64,000 bases of DNA from Sacculina carcini (lineage: Eukaryota > Arthropoda > Thecostraca > Sacculinidae), in the NCBI GenBank assembly GCA_916048095.2, contig OU696587.1:3248579-3312578 (forward strand), in the 5' to 3' direction. This document shows positions 22,101 to 32,842 of the stretch, in pieces. The notes under the pieces are model-generated. The model ran no database searches. It was not told the origin of the DNA and saw only the letters and a list, made by a program, of their open reading frames with translations. The first letter of the stretch is position 1. Every line of letters begins with the position of its first letter. A program made the translations under genes and the position numbers.

Positions 22101-23137
22101 ATATCAGGCGGGTTGAGGGATAATATTTGTCAAAATAAGAACAAAAATATTCACATTTAGACTTTTCTATTGATTAAGATATTTATAGGTTACATTTTTT
22201 GGTTTTCAATTTGTATTCATTATATTTTATGGATTTGATATGAATTTTATTGTATGAATTGTTCCGCACGACGGGTGGGTTTAAAAAAGTGTTTTTAGAT
22301 CATTTTTTCAAATGGTTCATTTAAAAAAGGAAATTTTTTTTAAAAATAAAAATGTTCCGCGGGCAGCAACTATAGACAATAGAACGTTCAATTTTCCCTG
22401 TAGAATTAATCCATACACAAAACCAATGGATTTGACTTCAAGGTGCAAAACGGATCGTGTTCGAGTTCTGAATTATTCAGCACGACGGGCGGGTATAAAA
22501 TTGACTCAGGCGGACTGAGGGGAAATATTTTGTCGAAATAAAAATAATTAAACTTATAATTTTCAATTGATTAATATTTTTATGAGTGTACCCTATTTCA
22601 TTTTTATTTTTCCATATTGTTTTATGAATTGAATATGAATTTCATGTTATGAATTGCTCCGCACAACGGGCGGGTTTTAATGCTATGTATATATACATAA
22701 AGAAGAAATTATCTGTCTGTCTGTGTATGTATGCTTGAATATGAGGTGACATTATTGCGCTGGTTCATGGTTCGCTGGTTCAATGATCAGGGGCTTGAAA
22801 CGCAAACGAAGCGATGGCTCATTTTTATTAAATAAAAATGTCCCGCGGGCAGCAATAAAACGTTCAATTTCAACGTATACAATGAATTAATATACAAAAC
22901 TAATGGATTTGACTTCAAGAATCAGAACGGATGGTGCTCGAGTTCTGAATTATTCCTCACGTCGGGCGGGTTCAAATATGAGGCGGGTTGAGTGAAAATA
23001 TTTTGTCAAAATAAAATTAAAAATAATGAAATTTAGACTTTTTAATTGATTAAGGTCTTCATGAGTTTGCCTTATTTATTTTTAATTTGCAATATTTTTA
23101 TGAATTGCTCCGCACAACGGGCGGGTTTTAATGCTAG
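19170..23137 (+). mobile_element. Helitron-like unit U3
   Basis: Starts TCTATATATATAAAAGAG after an AT run and ends CTAG at 23134-23137. Tandem block about 19330-20590; hairpin modules near 20725, 21112, 21293, 22080, 22262, 22482, 22660, 22955 and 23107. It provides the functional-looking 3' end of the whole array. Confidence 0.85.
19330..20590 (+). repeat. About 340-bp tandem repeats in U3
   Basis: Same repeat family, markers near 19759, 20154 and 20500. Confidence 0.85.
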
Positions 23138-23311
23138 TATATATATATATGACTATATTGAAAACAATGTTGCCTAGTGTTCGTTTAAGGAATGGAGCAA
23201 ACGAGTAAGCGAATTGAACGAATCAATGAAGGACCTTGTTAGTGAGTGCAGACTATATTCCATACAGTAGTGACCATTAAAGAGCTACTCTTGAATTATC
23301 ATTATATCTGA
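23138..23311 (+). other. Terminal part of duplication copy A
   Basis: Matches copy B 48330-48494 base for base with few changes. No gene recognised. Confidence 0.85.
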
Positions 23312-23334
23312 ATGTCTGTGTATCACTATATCTT

Positions 23335-23816
23335 GTGAATGTCACAAGAATGTCCTGTAAATGCAAACAGGGTGACTGTGGTGTGACAGATAGCCAGTGC
23401 ACATACTGCGACCTTTCGCACGGCTCACCCAGAGCTGAATTTTGTCCGGCTCGGAATGCAAAATGTAATGCGTGCGGTCGGTGTGGTCACTGGGCTGTTG
23501 TGTGCAGATCAAAGGAAAGGACGAGTGCGCCAACCAAAATCAAACCGGTCAAAGAGGTCACCATACTGTCCTGGGCAGATGCACAAGACAAAAGATTGAC
23601 ATGCAACGCAAGATTCACAGTCGAGTCAGGCCAAACAGCAGACATCGAACTTCAGGTAGATACTGGTGCTAGTGTCTATGTCATGAGTTTGCCGCTAGCA
23701 AGGAAGCTTTTCAGAGACTCAGAGGTAACAGCGTCTGACACTCAGCTTTTCGGCATTGGCCGACACCCGTTGGAAGTCGTCGTAACGCTACCAGTATCAG
23801 TCACTGTGGGTGATAG
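23335..23816 (+). pseudogene. EN nucleocapsid and aspartic protease fragment
   Basis: The frame opens at 23335 and runs into the E2 LTR. Two Cys/His clusters come first (CTYCDLSHG...CPA, then CNACGRCGHWAVVC), as in mag-type Ty3 elements. The protease active site LQVDTGASVYVM follows at about residues 102-113. After 23816 the frame reads foreign LTR sequence. The native continuation resumes at 29740 and soon stops. Confidence 0.8.
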
Positions 23817-24251
23817 TGTAGCGATTAGCTACAGAAAAAAAACCAGTACTCGCAAACTAGTACGCGCATATATTATGTGTACGACACCGAAGCGTGACCA
23901 AGGAACAATTGAACAAATGCTATGTGTGCAAGCGGCGTCTAACTACATACTACCAGGTCATTGCTGACGTGGACCAATCAGGTGCCACACCAGCGACAGG
24001 TCAGACGTGGACCAATCATAAAGCCGAGAGTGGCCCACACAGCACAAGAACATATTCAAATACGACACTAACATTAAATAATGCAAAAGAAAACTAATAG
24101 TAATTACAATGAATATATAATATAACATTACACCAATGTAAACTAAAACAACTCATAGTAATCAAAACACAAAACATAACAATGGACAGCGCAATTGTCG
24201 CATAACGCTTATATGCGTCGCAACCACTCCAAATGAAACAACGTCACCACA
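23817..24251 (-). repeat. 3' LTR of E2
   Basis: 435 bp, same length as 29301-29735, ends TGTAGCG and CCACA in plus-strand reading. Confidence 0.93.
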
Positions 24252-25017
24252 CGACTCCCTCCCCCAGAAGCGGAGCTACCAGCAAAAAACAGGATACAAA
24301 TCTAGAACGGAACGAAAAGAGAAAAACGGTGAACGAAAACAATGATGATGTGATGCGGTTCGACGGAACATTTCAAACCATTGATGCGGAGCATTTCAAA
24401 CCAGGATACGGAAGAAACATGGAAGAAGTTGTGAATAGTCACAAGACGAATATGTAAACGGTCCTGGAAAAAATATATAATTGTGAAAAAAACTTCAACG
24501 AACGATAAGTCGAAAGCAACTACCGACACGAGGAATCCCGGAACTAGAATTCTCGGGTAACAATACACTGAACAAAGAGTAGAAACTTGAAACACACACA
24601 AAAACACATGAAGTTCCGTACAAAAACTGAACGTAAGACCAGCTGGTATCAACACATGAAATGCATAACACTTGAAATAAGCACACAAGTCCGTACATCT
24701 ATGATCCGTACGTACACCAGCCAGGAAATGTCATGTACGCACACAACAATAACATAAGAAAAGTTCACTATATACTCGCAAAAACAGGTACAATGTAACA
24801 AATGCAAACACGTTAGTACGCACACAACAGTTGTACGCATACAATAATGTGCACACATACGCGTAAACCAACGTATGCGTACACATCTATATATAAGAGA
24901 TATACACACGCACAGTCATTAATAAACATGCCTCTCCGTGTACATGTGGGCGTAACATGAGCATACAAAATGTACACCTAACAACAATCGTATGCAAACA
25001 TCTCAACAACAATAGAA
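24252..25017 (-). other. E2 non-coding 3' region
   Basis: Lies between the integrase stop and the 3' LTR. A hydrophobic open frame on minus (24302-24688) is short, lacks env features (no signal plus furin site plus C-terminal anchor arrangement) and is full of low-complexity CVCV runs. I do not call an env gene. Confidence 0.6.
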
Positions 25018-26316
25018 TCAAAAATAGAAAAACTGTGGTTCTCGCCGAAAACGAACAGTTCGACCGCTGCGCGTCTTCACGCGAGTATCCTGATGCCTGC
25101 TCGGTTCTTCTGACTGAGGTGAGACGTCAGCCGGCGCCTGAGCCTTGGGCGTGGTGTCAGCAGTGTCAGTGTGATGTGGTGATACATGGTGCGACCTTAC
25201 CGTTAGGACGGCCGGCTTCAGCCGGGCGACAGAGACGGTCTCGGTCGATCCTGATGGGAGCTCGACAGTAAACACTGCCGGGCCACGATGCACCACACGA
25301 TATGGCCCGCTGTACGGAGCCTCCAGCGATTGCCGCACCCGGTCCACACGGATCCACACGTGTGAACAGTGCTGCAGTTGGGATGAAACGTACTCCTGCG
25401 ATTGCCCATGCCTTGTGCCAGCAGACATTGATCGGAAATCCATCTCCGACATCCTTATCGCCAGCTCTCGAACAAAACCACGTTGGTTGTCTGCAGAGTC
25501 GGCATCGTCGAGAGCGATTCGCGGGCACATCAACTCAGTGCCGGTCACCGCACTGAAGGGAGACAAACCATGGCACGACGGAAGCATCCTCATGCCCATG
25601 AGTACGATTGGCAGTGCATCGAGCCATTTTTGACGTCGCGCTCGGATAGATGCCTTGAGTACCCGATGTCGGCGCTCGATAAAACCATTGATCTGTGGAT
25701 GGTAAGCCGTCGTGCGCAATCTGTGAAAATCGATGGTATTGGAGAGCTCTCTGAAGAGGTCAGACTCAAATTGCGGACCGCGGTCGGTTACGACAAAAAG
25801 CGGTACGCCGAAAAGTGAGACCCACGAATTAACGAAAGCCCTCGCAATCGTTTCTGCGGTGCAGTCAACCAGCAGTACGGCCTCGACCCAGAGTGTAGCG
25901 CGGTCAACACACGTCAAGAGATAGCGGAAAGCGTTGGAAAACGGGTGGCCGCGCATAACCTGCGGAGGCAGCGGGCCCACGATGTCGTTGTGAACGGTTT
26001 CAAACCGTCCACCCGACGCGACAAATGGCGTTGGGGGTGGCTTGGTATGTCGGTGAATTTTACTTTCCTGACAAGCAAGACACTCGGTCACCCAGCACTG
26101 CACATCTCGCACCAACGACGGCCATAAATAGCGGGATTTCACGAGTGTCACACTGGCTCTTTTGCCAGGGTGAGCCGTGTTGTGCAGGCTGGTGAAAATG
26201 GCGCGTCTGTGAGACAGTGGCACATACGGACGCGGGTGGCCCTGTGACGTCTCGCAGTACAACATGTGGTCGCCGCTCACGGGAAAAGGCTTCAGAGAGT
26301 GCTGAGCGACACACAT
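25018..26316 (-). CDS. E2 integrase
   Basis: A 432-codon frame. The zinc finger has its histidine part around LHNTAHPGKR and ends CLACQESK. Catalytic triad context: HNDIVGPL (D), VVTDRGPQF (D) and NGFIERRHRV (E), with spacing typical of Ty3 integrases. The C terminus has a beta-rich stretch (APYSGPYRVVHRGPAVFTVEL) followed by a Pro/Ser/His-rich tail; no chromodomain is evident. It would insert element cDNA into the genome. The upstream RNase H frame is out of phase, so it could not be made as part of a complete Pol here. Confidence 0.88.
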   Translation of the reverse strand: MCVAQHSLKPFPVSGDHMLYCETSQGHPRPYVPLSHRRAIFTSLHNTAHPGKRASVTLVKSRYLWPSLVRDVQCWVTECLACQESKIHRHTKPPPTPFVASGGRFETVHNDIVGPLPPQVMRGHPFSNAFRYLLTCVDRATLWVEAVLLVDCTAETIARAFVNSWVSLFGVPLFVVTDRGPQFESDLFRELSNTIDFHRLRTTAYHPQINGFIERRHRVLKASIRARRQKWLDALPIVLMGMRMLPSCHGLSPFSAVTGTELMCPRIALDDADSADNQRGFVRELAIRMSEMDFRSMSAGTRHGQSQEYVSSQLQHCSHVWIRVDRVRQSLEAPYSGPYRVVHRGPAVFTVELPSGSTETVSVARLKPAVLTVRSHHVSPHHTDTADTTPKAQAPADVSPQSEEPSRHQDTRVKTRSGRTVRFRREPQFFYF

Positions 26317-26379
26317 GTCCGGATCAGCGGCCTGAGAAGCCGCCAGAGCCGGCAGATCCCACGCGTCTACGGCGATACT

Positions 26380-26961
26380 TCACGCTGCGCGCGATAGGCA
26401 GTCCGCGACGACATTATCTGCGCCCCTGATAAAGTGCAGGTCGGCCACGTATTCAGTGAGCACCGCGAGATGGTGCTGCTGGCGATCCAGCTTGGCGGGG
26501 CGACGACTGTAAAAAGCACCGACCAAAGGTTTGTGGTCGGTGAACAAGATGGTACGGCCGCCTTGTATCGTGTGCTTAAAGTGCATAACGGCCATGTATG
26601 CTGCCAGCATCTCGCGGTCGAAAGCAGCGTACTGCTGCTGTGCGTGCGATAATTTCTTAAAAAAGAAACCGACCACGTGAGGCGTACCATCCACTACCTG
26701 GTGCAGAGCGGCGCCAGCAGCGTGCGCGGAACAATCTGTGACCAGGTGGTAGTCGGACGCAGTCGGATGGTGAGCTGCCAACAAACATGCGGTTGCCAGA
26801 GCTTGTTTCACTGCGTCGAATGCAGCTTCTCCTTCCTCGGACCACACAACCGCAGCATTCTTCTGGCATTTTCGTAACATTTCCGACAAAGGGTGCGATA
26901 TCTCTGAAAAGTGCGGGACCATACGGCGATAAAACCCGGCCATGCCTATAAATCTACGCAA
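26380..26961 (-). pseudogene. E2 RNase H region
   Basis: Starts at the RT connection (MRRFIGMAGFYRRMVPHF) and continues through the RNase H motifs HLVTDCSAHAAGA, AFDREMLAAYMAV and LFTDHKPLVGAF. It is separated from the RT frame by a break at about 26962-27012 and from integrase by one at about 26317-26380. Confidence 0.85.
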
Positions 26962-27012
26962 TCTCGCAGTGTCCTCTGACAGAGGAAATGCCTGAATGGC
27001 CTCAACTCTGTG

Positions 27013-28200
27013 CTACGGCGGGCCGATGCCCTCACCACTGAAGGTGTGCCCGAGGAAATCTATCGACGTCTTGAAAAATTCGCATTTGTCGGCGGCGATA
27101 CGAAGTTTGTGCGAACTGAGGACGCGGAAAACATCGGTGAGATCAGAAACATGTCGATTTGCAGACTCGGAAAAAATTATGATATCATCAAGATATACAA
27201 AAACACAGGACAAGTGGCGAAAGATGGAGTCCATGAACCTCTGGAAAGTGGCTCCACTGTTACGCAGACCAAGAGGCATAAACATGTACTCAAATAGCCC
27301 GAACGGTGTTGTGATCGCCGTTTTTTCAATGTCGCTTGGTGTCAACGGAATATTATAAAAGGCGCGCACCAGATCAAGCTTACTGAACACCGTCTTGGCG
27401 TGTATGCGCGACGCCACCGCATGTATATGCGGCAGCGGGTAGCGGTCGGGGACTGTGATGCTATTGAGAGCGCGGTAGTCACCCGTCACACGCCACTCAC
27501 CCGGGCTTCGTTTCGGAACAAGATGGAGCGGTGAAGCCCACGGAGACTTCGACGGACGCACTATACCTTGTTCAAGCAGCTGGTCGAAGACTTGACGCGC
27601 TGCCGCTTCTCGCTGCGGGTTGAGGCGGCGTGGCGAAGCGAACTTTGGTGCAGAGCTGCCCGTATCGATGGTGTGCGAAACAGCTGATGTATTTGCTGTC
27701 GGTGGATACTGAGACGGCGAGATGAGACACGGAAATTTCGACAGCAGCAGCTGCACACTCGGAGGAACATCAGCTGCATCGTTGACAACAACACCGCATG
27801 TGTTCACAGAAGAAACTGAGCATTGAACAGATAAATCTGTGCTCGAATCGCGAATGCTGCGCCGACGACAATCCACAATCAAGTCGAAATGGGCCAAAAA
27901 ATCCTGGCCGATGAGAGCTTGCGTGACGTCAGCGACGATAAAAGTCCAGTACAACTGACGACGGAGACAGCGTAGACCAACCTTCAAACGAACCTCGCCG
28001 TAAACTTTTATTGGTTGCCCACCTGCCGACCTGATGCTCACCGCGCTCGGTTCAACTGTAGCTGGTGACACGATTGTCGGGGGTATTACTGATACCGCCG
28101 CGCCCGTGTCCACGATGAACATATACGGCTTCTCATTTATGACGACTGTGACTTGCAAGAACGGCAGGCGAGTATTCACAGAGTTACACGCCCGCCTCAC
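27013..28200 (-). pseudogene. E2 protease and reverse transcriptase
   Basis: A 395-codon frame. The protease site [14 protein letters not shown] lies near residue 30. RT follows with the boxes [23 protein letters not shown] (here VTGDYRALN), [30 protein letters not shown] and YLDDIIIF (active site). It ends in the thumb/connection and loses frame before RNase H. Domain order is that of Ty3/Gypsy Pol. Confidence 0.88.
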
Positions 28201-28295
28201 TAGTTTTCCGTCGGCTGACGAGCAGGTGAGGCAGTACGCGAGGACGGCTCCATTCGGACGTCACGGCTCTTCTTGGGCCAGCGGCACCAAGTCTT

Positions 28296-29012
28296 TTAAG
28301 TACGAGCTTTGGGCCCGTAAAACAGGTGTGCTCTGCATACCTGCGGCTTCTGTCCGACGAAATACGGCTGGAGACCTAGACCGGTGCTCGGCGATGTGGC
28401 CGGACTTCTGTTGAACGCATCGCGCACGCCAGCTGATGCGGAAGCCCCAGCGGGGGCCGCCAGGCACGGTACAGTTGGTGTCGTTATGCCAAACGATGTT
28501 GACGCCAGCAGGGGAACCAGTTCATCTGCCAATTTGGCCAATCCCGTCAAGGACAATTCCTTATGCGAAGCCAGAGCCGGTCCGATAGCTGATGGGAGGG
28601 CCTGTACAAACTTGTGTCGAACAAGGTCATCCGATACCCCCACCTTGCGAGCGGTTGTTTGCAGCTCAGCCATATAAATTGATGGTTTTCCGGTCAGCGG
28701 CTGCTCCGATATGAGCTCTTCAAACAGCTCCGGTCTGGAGCGTTCATACAGCTGAGTGACTTCTTCTCTGATGGTACTGTAGCTGCGCGTATTCAGACAA
28801 CTGGGTGGAAGTTGAGTGATGACGTCCAGAGGAAGTGACGCCAGCACGTGGTCGAAACGCGTCCCGTCAACGGTGATATTTTGCAGCCTGAATTGCGCCT
28901 CCAAAATGTGAAACCAGCCTTCAGCAGACTTGGGCATAAATACAGGCACTTTTACGGCGACGCGGTTGACAGTGGCCTCAGGCTCGACATGGAATTTGTC
29001 GTCAGATGACAT
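28296..29012 (-). pseudogene. E2 gag
   Basis: I start at MSSDDKFHVEPE (29012) because homologous gags in E3 (43461) and at 56075 start in the same place; about 40 upstream codons look like leader. Capsid-like helices include WFHILEAQFRLQNI and LFEELISEQPLTGKPS. The frame ends at LFYGPKART followed by a stop where the E3 homologue has the second Cys of a zinc-knuckle-like motif. The nucleocapsid is therefore truncated by nonsense mutation. Confidence 0.82.
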
Positions 29013-29300
29013 TGTGATTCGAAGAATGAGAACGACAAAGTGAAATGGCAACGGACCGACAATGGGTGACGGAAATAAATGAAAATAACGAATAGGATGT
29101 GAAATAGACCCGACGAAATACTGGCAGAACAATGAAAACTAAGGAAAAGAGGTTGAAATTGAAAAAAATATATGAAACCAGAAAATATAGACACGTGAAA
29201 AAATGAATGGCCAGAGGACGAATCAGGTGAGTGATAAATATTGAAATATGGAGAATGATAACGGAAAAAAATGTACTCACGACTCACTCGGGGCACAACT

Positions 29301-29735
29301 TGTAGCGATTAGCTACAGAAAAAAAACCAGTACTCGCAGACTAGTACGCGCATATATTATGTCTACGACACCGAAGCGTGACCAAGGAACAATTGAACAA
29401 ATGCTATGTGTGCAAGCGGCGTCTAACTACATACTGCCAGGTCATTGCTGACGTGGACCAATCAGGTGCCACGCCAGCGACAGGTCAGACGTGGACCAAT
29501 CATAAAGCCGAGAGTGGCCCACACAGCACAAGAACATATTCAAATACGACACTAACATTAAATAATGCAAAAGAAAACTAATAGTAATTACAATAAATAT
29601 ATAATATAACATAACACCAATGTATACTAAAACAACTCATAGTAATCAAAACACAAAACATAACAATGGACAGCGCAATTGTCGCATAACGCTTATATGC
29701 GTCGCAATCACTCCAAATGAAACAACGTCACCACA
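29301..29735 (-). repeat. 5' LTR of E2
   Basis: 435 bp; inner flank on minus reads AGTTGTGCCCCGAG, a possible degenerate primer-binding site (a normal one would contain TGG). Confidence 0.92.
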
Positions 29736-29739
29736 ATAG

Positions 29740-30439
29740 CACGACTATGACTGTTTTTTCATTATCGATACCAGATATTCAGAAGGTATATTGGTCTTCT
29801 CCACGCAGGCGAAACTTGGAGTTACGATTCAACCCGGAATTGGACAGGTGTTGAAAAAAGTAACCGAACCAAAAGAAACCAAAAGAAAGGTATTGCCACA
29901 AAACCAGATTGAAGCAAAACGACGCACCGACAGCGCATCCTCTGCGTCAACTGTCATTCTCCGCAAACGCACGACAGCGTACGACAGTCGCTCTTTTGGC
30001 TGAGAAGGGGGATCAGAGAGAAGTCACGACAGCTACAGTGACGTCACGACAGCGACAGTGACGAGGTTGCAGCAGTGTCAGGCTGTGATCCGGTCAGATC
30101 CACTGTGCGCAACATCGGCATTTCTGCAGGTCTGCAGCGGCCAAGTCGGCGGGGCGCGGTCTGCAAGCCGGTGGGCTCCGGCTCCCGACGTTCCGGAGTT
30201 ATTCCGATAAATTGTCGTTCGCGAACCAGGCGATGTAGCTGCCGTAGATATCGACCTCAACGATTCCTCACCACCACGTGCGTCGGCACCGAGGGTCGTC
30301 ATAAAAAACTGAGTGCTACTGCGGCTGCGATTCCGGCATCGGTAAAGACTGGCGGCGTCGCTGCCAAAAAGCCAGCTACTATCGACGAAAACCCCGCTCA
30401 TCTTTCTGATGGTGTGTATTATTTTAAGTGAGGGGGTAA
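29740..30439 (+). pseudogene. EN 3' internal remnant
   Basis: Continuation of EN. The native frame resumes for about 35 codons and stops. Two further short frames (29791-30003 and 30075-30431) are Lys/Arg/Ser/Thr rich without a recognised domain. The segment ends in the polypurine tract before the LTR. The RT and integrase genes expected here are absent. Confidence 0.6.
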
Positions 30440-30713
30440 TGTAGTGTCTTGTATCATCTGCGGTTTAATTAAGTGATGTATTGCGATTGTAAAGATGGCG
30501 CGACGTGTATCGCTAAGTTGTGACGTGTATCGTACGATTGTGAAATGGACCAATCAGAGGAAGGCACGCATGACAGCAATGTTTAATCGGGGTCAGGCTA
30601 TAGGATCAAATCAGTCTAGGTGTAGGTCTCGTTCAGTTAACTTGTCTGTGTTTTCAATATACGTGTGAGTCAAGCCACACCTCAGATTCCCCCGCCGTCG
30701 CTCCGACACTACA
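30440..30713 (+). repeat. 3' LTR of EN, with inverted-repeat ends
   Basis: 274 bp. Termini are TGTAGTGTC and GACACTACA, a 9-base perfect inverted repeat and longer than the usual TG...CA. It directly abuts LINE sequence at 30714. Confidence 0.8.
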
Positions 30714-32080
30714 CCACTCCTCTGGTACCGTTCCTTCCTTAAAAGAGTTTGTAAATATGATAGACAAGGGTTACCGTAGTTATTCACGTAGTTCCTATAT
30801 AATTAAGGGATGTATGCCATCAGGTCCTGGCGACTTGTCCGTTTTCAAGCAATTCAATACTCTTCTAATCGTCTCCTTCGTTATTTCAAAGTTGTCCAAT
30901 GTCGGTACATATTTTTCCGCCGTGGGTATTTTTCCACCAGGCTCCTCTATGAACACGCTCGCAAATTGTTTCGACAGTATTTGTGATTTTTCCTCGTTTG
31001 ACGTTGCAGTTTTCTCTTTGTTGTTCTCATCAAGATATAGATCCCCGATTTGATTTCAGTCTTTGAAGCTACAATCTTCCAGAATACATTTGTTTTTCAC
31101 ATTTTTGCTACTTCTTGTTCCCCGTTTTTTGCAGCATTTCCGGTTTCTCTTCTAATCTGATTGTCCAAACGTCGATATTCTGTCTCAATATTCTTGTACT
31201 GGTCCGGCAAGCCACCTTCCATCTTCATCTTTTTCATCTTATTCCATAGTCTCTGTTTTTTCTTTATTCTTTGCCATACTTTCTTACTCATGGATACGTT
31301 TTTACAAACTCCTGCCTGCCTCATATCGGTTCCTCGTCTTGGTACATATTCATCAATAAGTTGCCTTATGCTACTCCGAAATATTCTCCCTTTTTCATCA
31401 GTGTTTGTGACATATCCGAGAAATGTCTTCCAATCAATGTCGAGTTTATATTTCATCGTTTCATAGTCCGCCTTTTCATACATTAATACTTGTTTTTTCT
31501 GTCATAATCTTGTACTTTCAAGTTCAAGCCGGCGTTGATACAAACATAGTCACTTTTTCTAATCGGACAATCTATACAAACATCCTCTAGAGTTTCATCG
31601 TCATTCGTGAATAATAGATCAAGAGTACTGGCAGCATTTCCTCCTCTCATTCTAGTAACCTAAATATTTTGCACCGAAAAACAATCTCTAACTTTCTCAC
31701 TAAAAAGAGAGCTGAATTCCTGAGGTCCACCACTTGATGTGTAATTTTCCCATTTGATGTTAGGCAGGTAGAAGTCGCCAACCAACACCTTGAATTTAGC
31801 TTTCGAATCGCCAATTTCTTGCATGAGCTGCAGGAGACTATTGTTGTTATCTTTGTCACTATTAGGACTTCTATATATAACACTGATTAGAACATCACCG
31901 CTTGAACCAAACAAAAACAAACTACAATATTCACAGAAATTCGCTTGAAAACAATCGTTAAACGTGGTAATCGAAAATCAATCGTTTTCAAAAGTACTCC
32001 CTGCCTAACATACATTATTATACCCCTTCCTTTCATACAATGTAAATTTATTTAAATCATACTGTATCCTTCCAAACAAT
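30714..32080 (-). pseudogene. CR1-like LINE fragment (endonuclease to start of RT)
   Basis: On minus the fragment runs from endonuclease (about 32060-31660, including VLISVIYRSPNSDKDN and LVGDFYLPNIKWENY) through a Lys/Arg-rich linker (31483-31097, RIKKKQRLWNKMKKMK) to the first RT motif (GPDGI near 30820) and FKEGTVP near 30740. The EN LTR cuts it at 30713. Stops and frame changes make it non-functional. Confidence 0.8.
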
Positions 32081-32091
32081 ATCCGGATCAA

Positions 32092-32690
32092 TAAACAAAC
32101 AAACAAGCAATATATTTGGTTTAGCGCACATATACACGCTCCCGCAACGTAACACCAAAGCTACCACCAAATATCGCAAAGCACAAACTTCAAATAAAGA
32201 GCAGACCACACATGAAAAAGGCAACACAATTAGATAAAAATATCTACAACAGTAAGAACATGACAAGAGCAGAGTAAATCATGAAATCAGACCGTAGCAT
32301 AGGGAGTGAGAGTATGTGACGAGGGATCAAACGATAAGTTTAACAAGTAATCGAGAAGAGATGAACGGAAAGAACTAAAGGAAGGAGCACGAACAATAGT
32401 ATCAGGAAGAGAGTTGAACAAACGAGGAGCAAAAAAAGAAAACGATTTAGCGGACCAAGTTGATTCGTTGAGAGCAAGGGAGCTGACGAGAGGGCGAGAA
32501 TTGCGGGAATATGCAGAAGATACAGTGAGGAGACCAGAAAGATAGGAAGGTTGAAGGGGGTCACGAATAAGCTTACATACAATATAACAGATACGAAAAT
32601 GATTACGAGGAATGATAGGTTGATGTGTCGGTGCTGTCTAATTAAATATTGAATTGAATCAGAAAGCCTTGTATTGGAAACAACCACAAA
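32092..32690 (-). pseudogene. L2/CR1-type LINE 3' end
   Basis: Minus-strand frames match the C-terminal end of the LINE at 36050-44385, with the shared signature WSAKSFSFFAPRLFNSLP (compare WSAKSFYFSAPRLYNQLP). The 3' end carries a TTTG-type repeat (about 32093-32108 as CAAA), as in the other copy. 5' truncation is usual for LINEs. Confidence 0.8.
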
Positions 32691-32842
32691 AAACCACCCC
32701 GATTCGGTAAACGTGCTTTCCCCTCTGCTTCACAAATGTCTCCAAGTCAGAAAGTTTCATCATGGCTTGGCTACGCTAAATATGACACACATATATATCA
32801 CCCTTCCCCCTCAGATCACAAGCTCAAATCTGCGAACGATAC

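Larger units (their letters stand above)
10880..23137 (+). mobile_element. Helitron-like tandem array, three units, no Rep/helicase
   Basis: Begins TCTATATATATAAAAGAG and ends with a GC-rich hairpin motif (CCGCACAACGGGCGG) followed by GTTTTAATG and CTAG. It is flanked by A on the left and T on the right with no target duplication, which are the Helitron hallmarks. Copy B carries the empty site (about 48328-48331). Units are U1 10880-15223, U2 15224-about 19150 and U3 about 19170-23137. U1/U2 is an exact CTAG|TC head-to-tail junction; the U2/U3 junction is degenerate with an AT run. Each unit has a block of about 340-bp tandem repeats and then a series of terminal-like modules. No replicase/helicase frame is present, so the array is non-autonomous. 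Confidence 0.88.
217..23311 (+). repeat. Segmental duplication copy A (expanded by insertions)
   Basis: Direct duplicate of 44386-48494. Shared sequence begins at the TTAGG run, continues through the candidate 5'UTR exon, intron, receptor gene and 3' flank, and stops after the shared tetramer CTGA (23308-23311 in A, 48491-48494 in B). Copy A is about 23 kb because of insertions at 1035-5792, 7925-9474, 9675-10135 and 10880-23137. Without them about 4.1 kb remains, the same as copy B. Confidence 0.93.
23817..29735 (-). mobile_element. Ty3-like LTR retrotransposon E2, nested in EN
   Basis: Flanked by the 4-bp duplication ATAG (23813-23816 and 29736-29739). The two LTRs are 435 bp each (23817-24251 and 29301-29735); I count about 8 substitutions between them (roughly 2%). 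The coding strand is minus: gag 29012-28296, protease/RT 28200-27013, RNase H 26961-26380, integrase 26316-25018. The polypurine tract GGGGGAGGGA lies just inside the 3' LTR (about 24254-24265). Frame breaks separate the pol domains and a stop truncates the gag zinc motif, so the copy is young but dead. Confidence 0.93.
23312..30713 (+). mobile_element. Decayed LTR element EN, split by element E2
   Basis: The left part (23312-23816) and right part (29740-30713) belong to one plus-strand element. Left has zinc-finger nucleocapsid and protease sequence. Right ends in a purine tract (GTGAGGGGGTAA, 30428-30439) and a 274-bp LTR (30440-30713). No RT, RNase H or integrase is visible, and no 5' LTR, so it is 5'-truncated and internally deleted. 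E2 (23817-29735) sits in the protease frame. Confidence 0.8.

Noticed and set aside
10880..23137. CRISPR-like or direct-repeat array
   Set aside because: The recurring motifs have irregular spacing, no unique spacers of constant length and no cas genes. They are transposon modules in a eukaryotic genome.
24302..24688. Possible env gene between E2 integrase and LTR
   Set aside because: Only 128 codons, low-complexity hydrophobic runs, no start context or envelope-like domain order.
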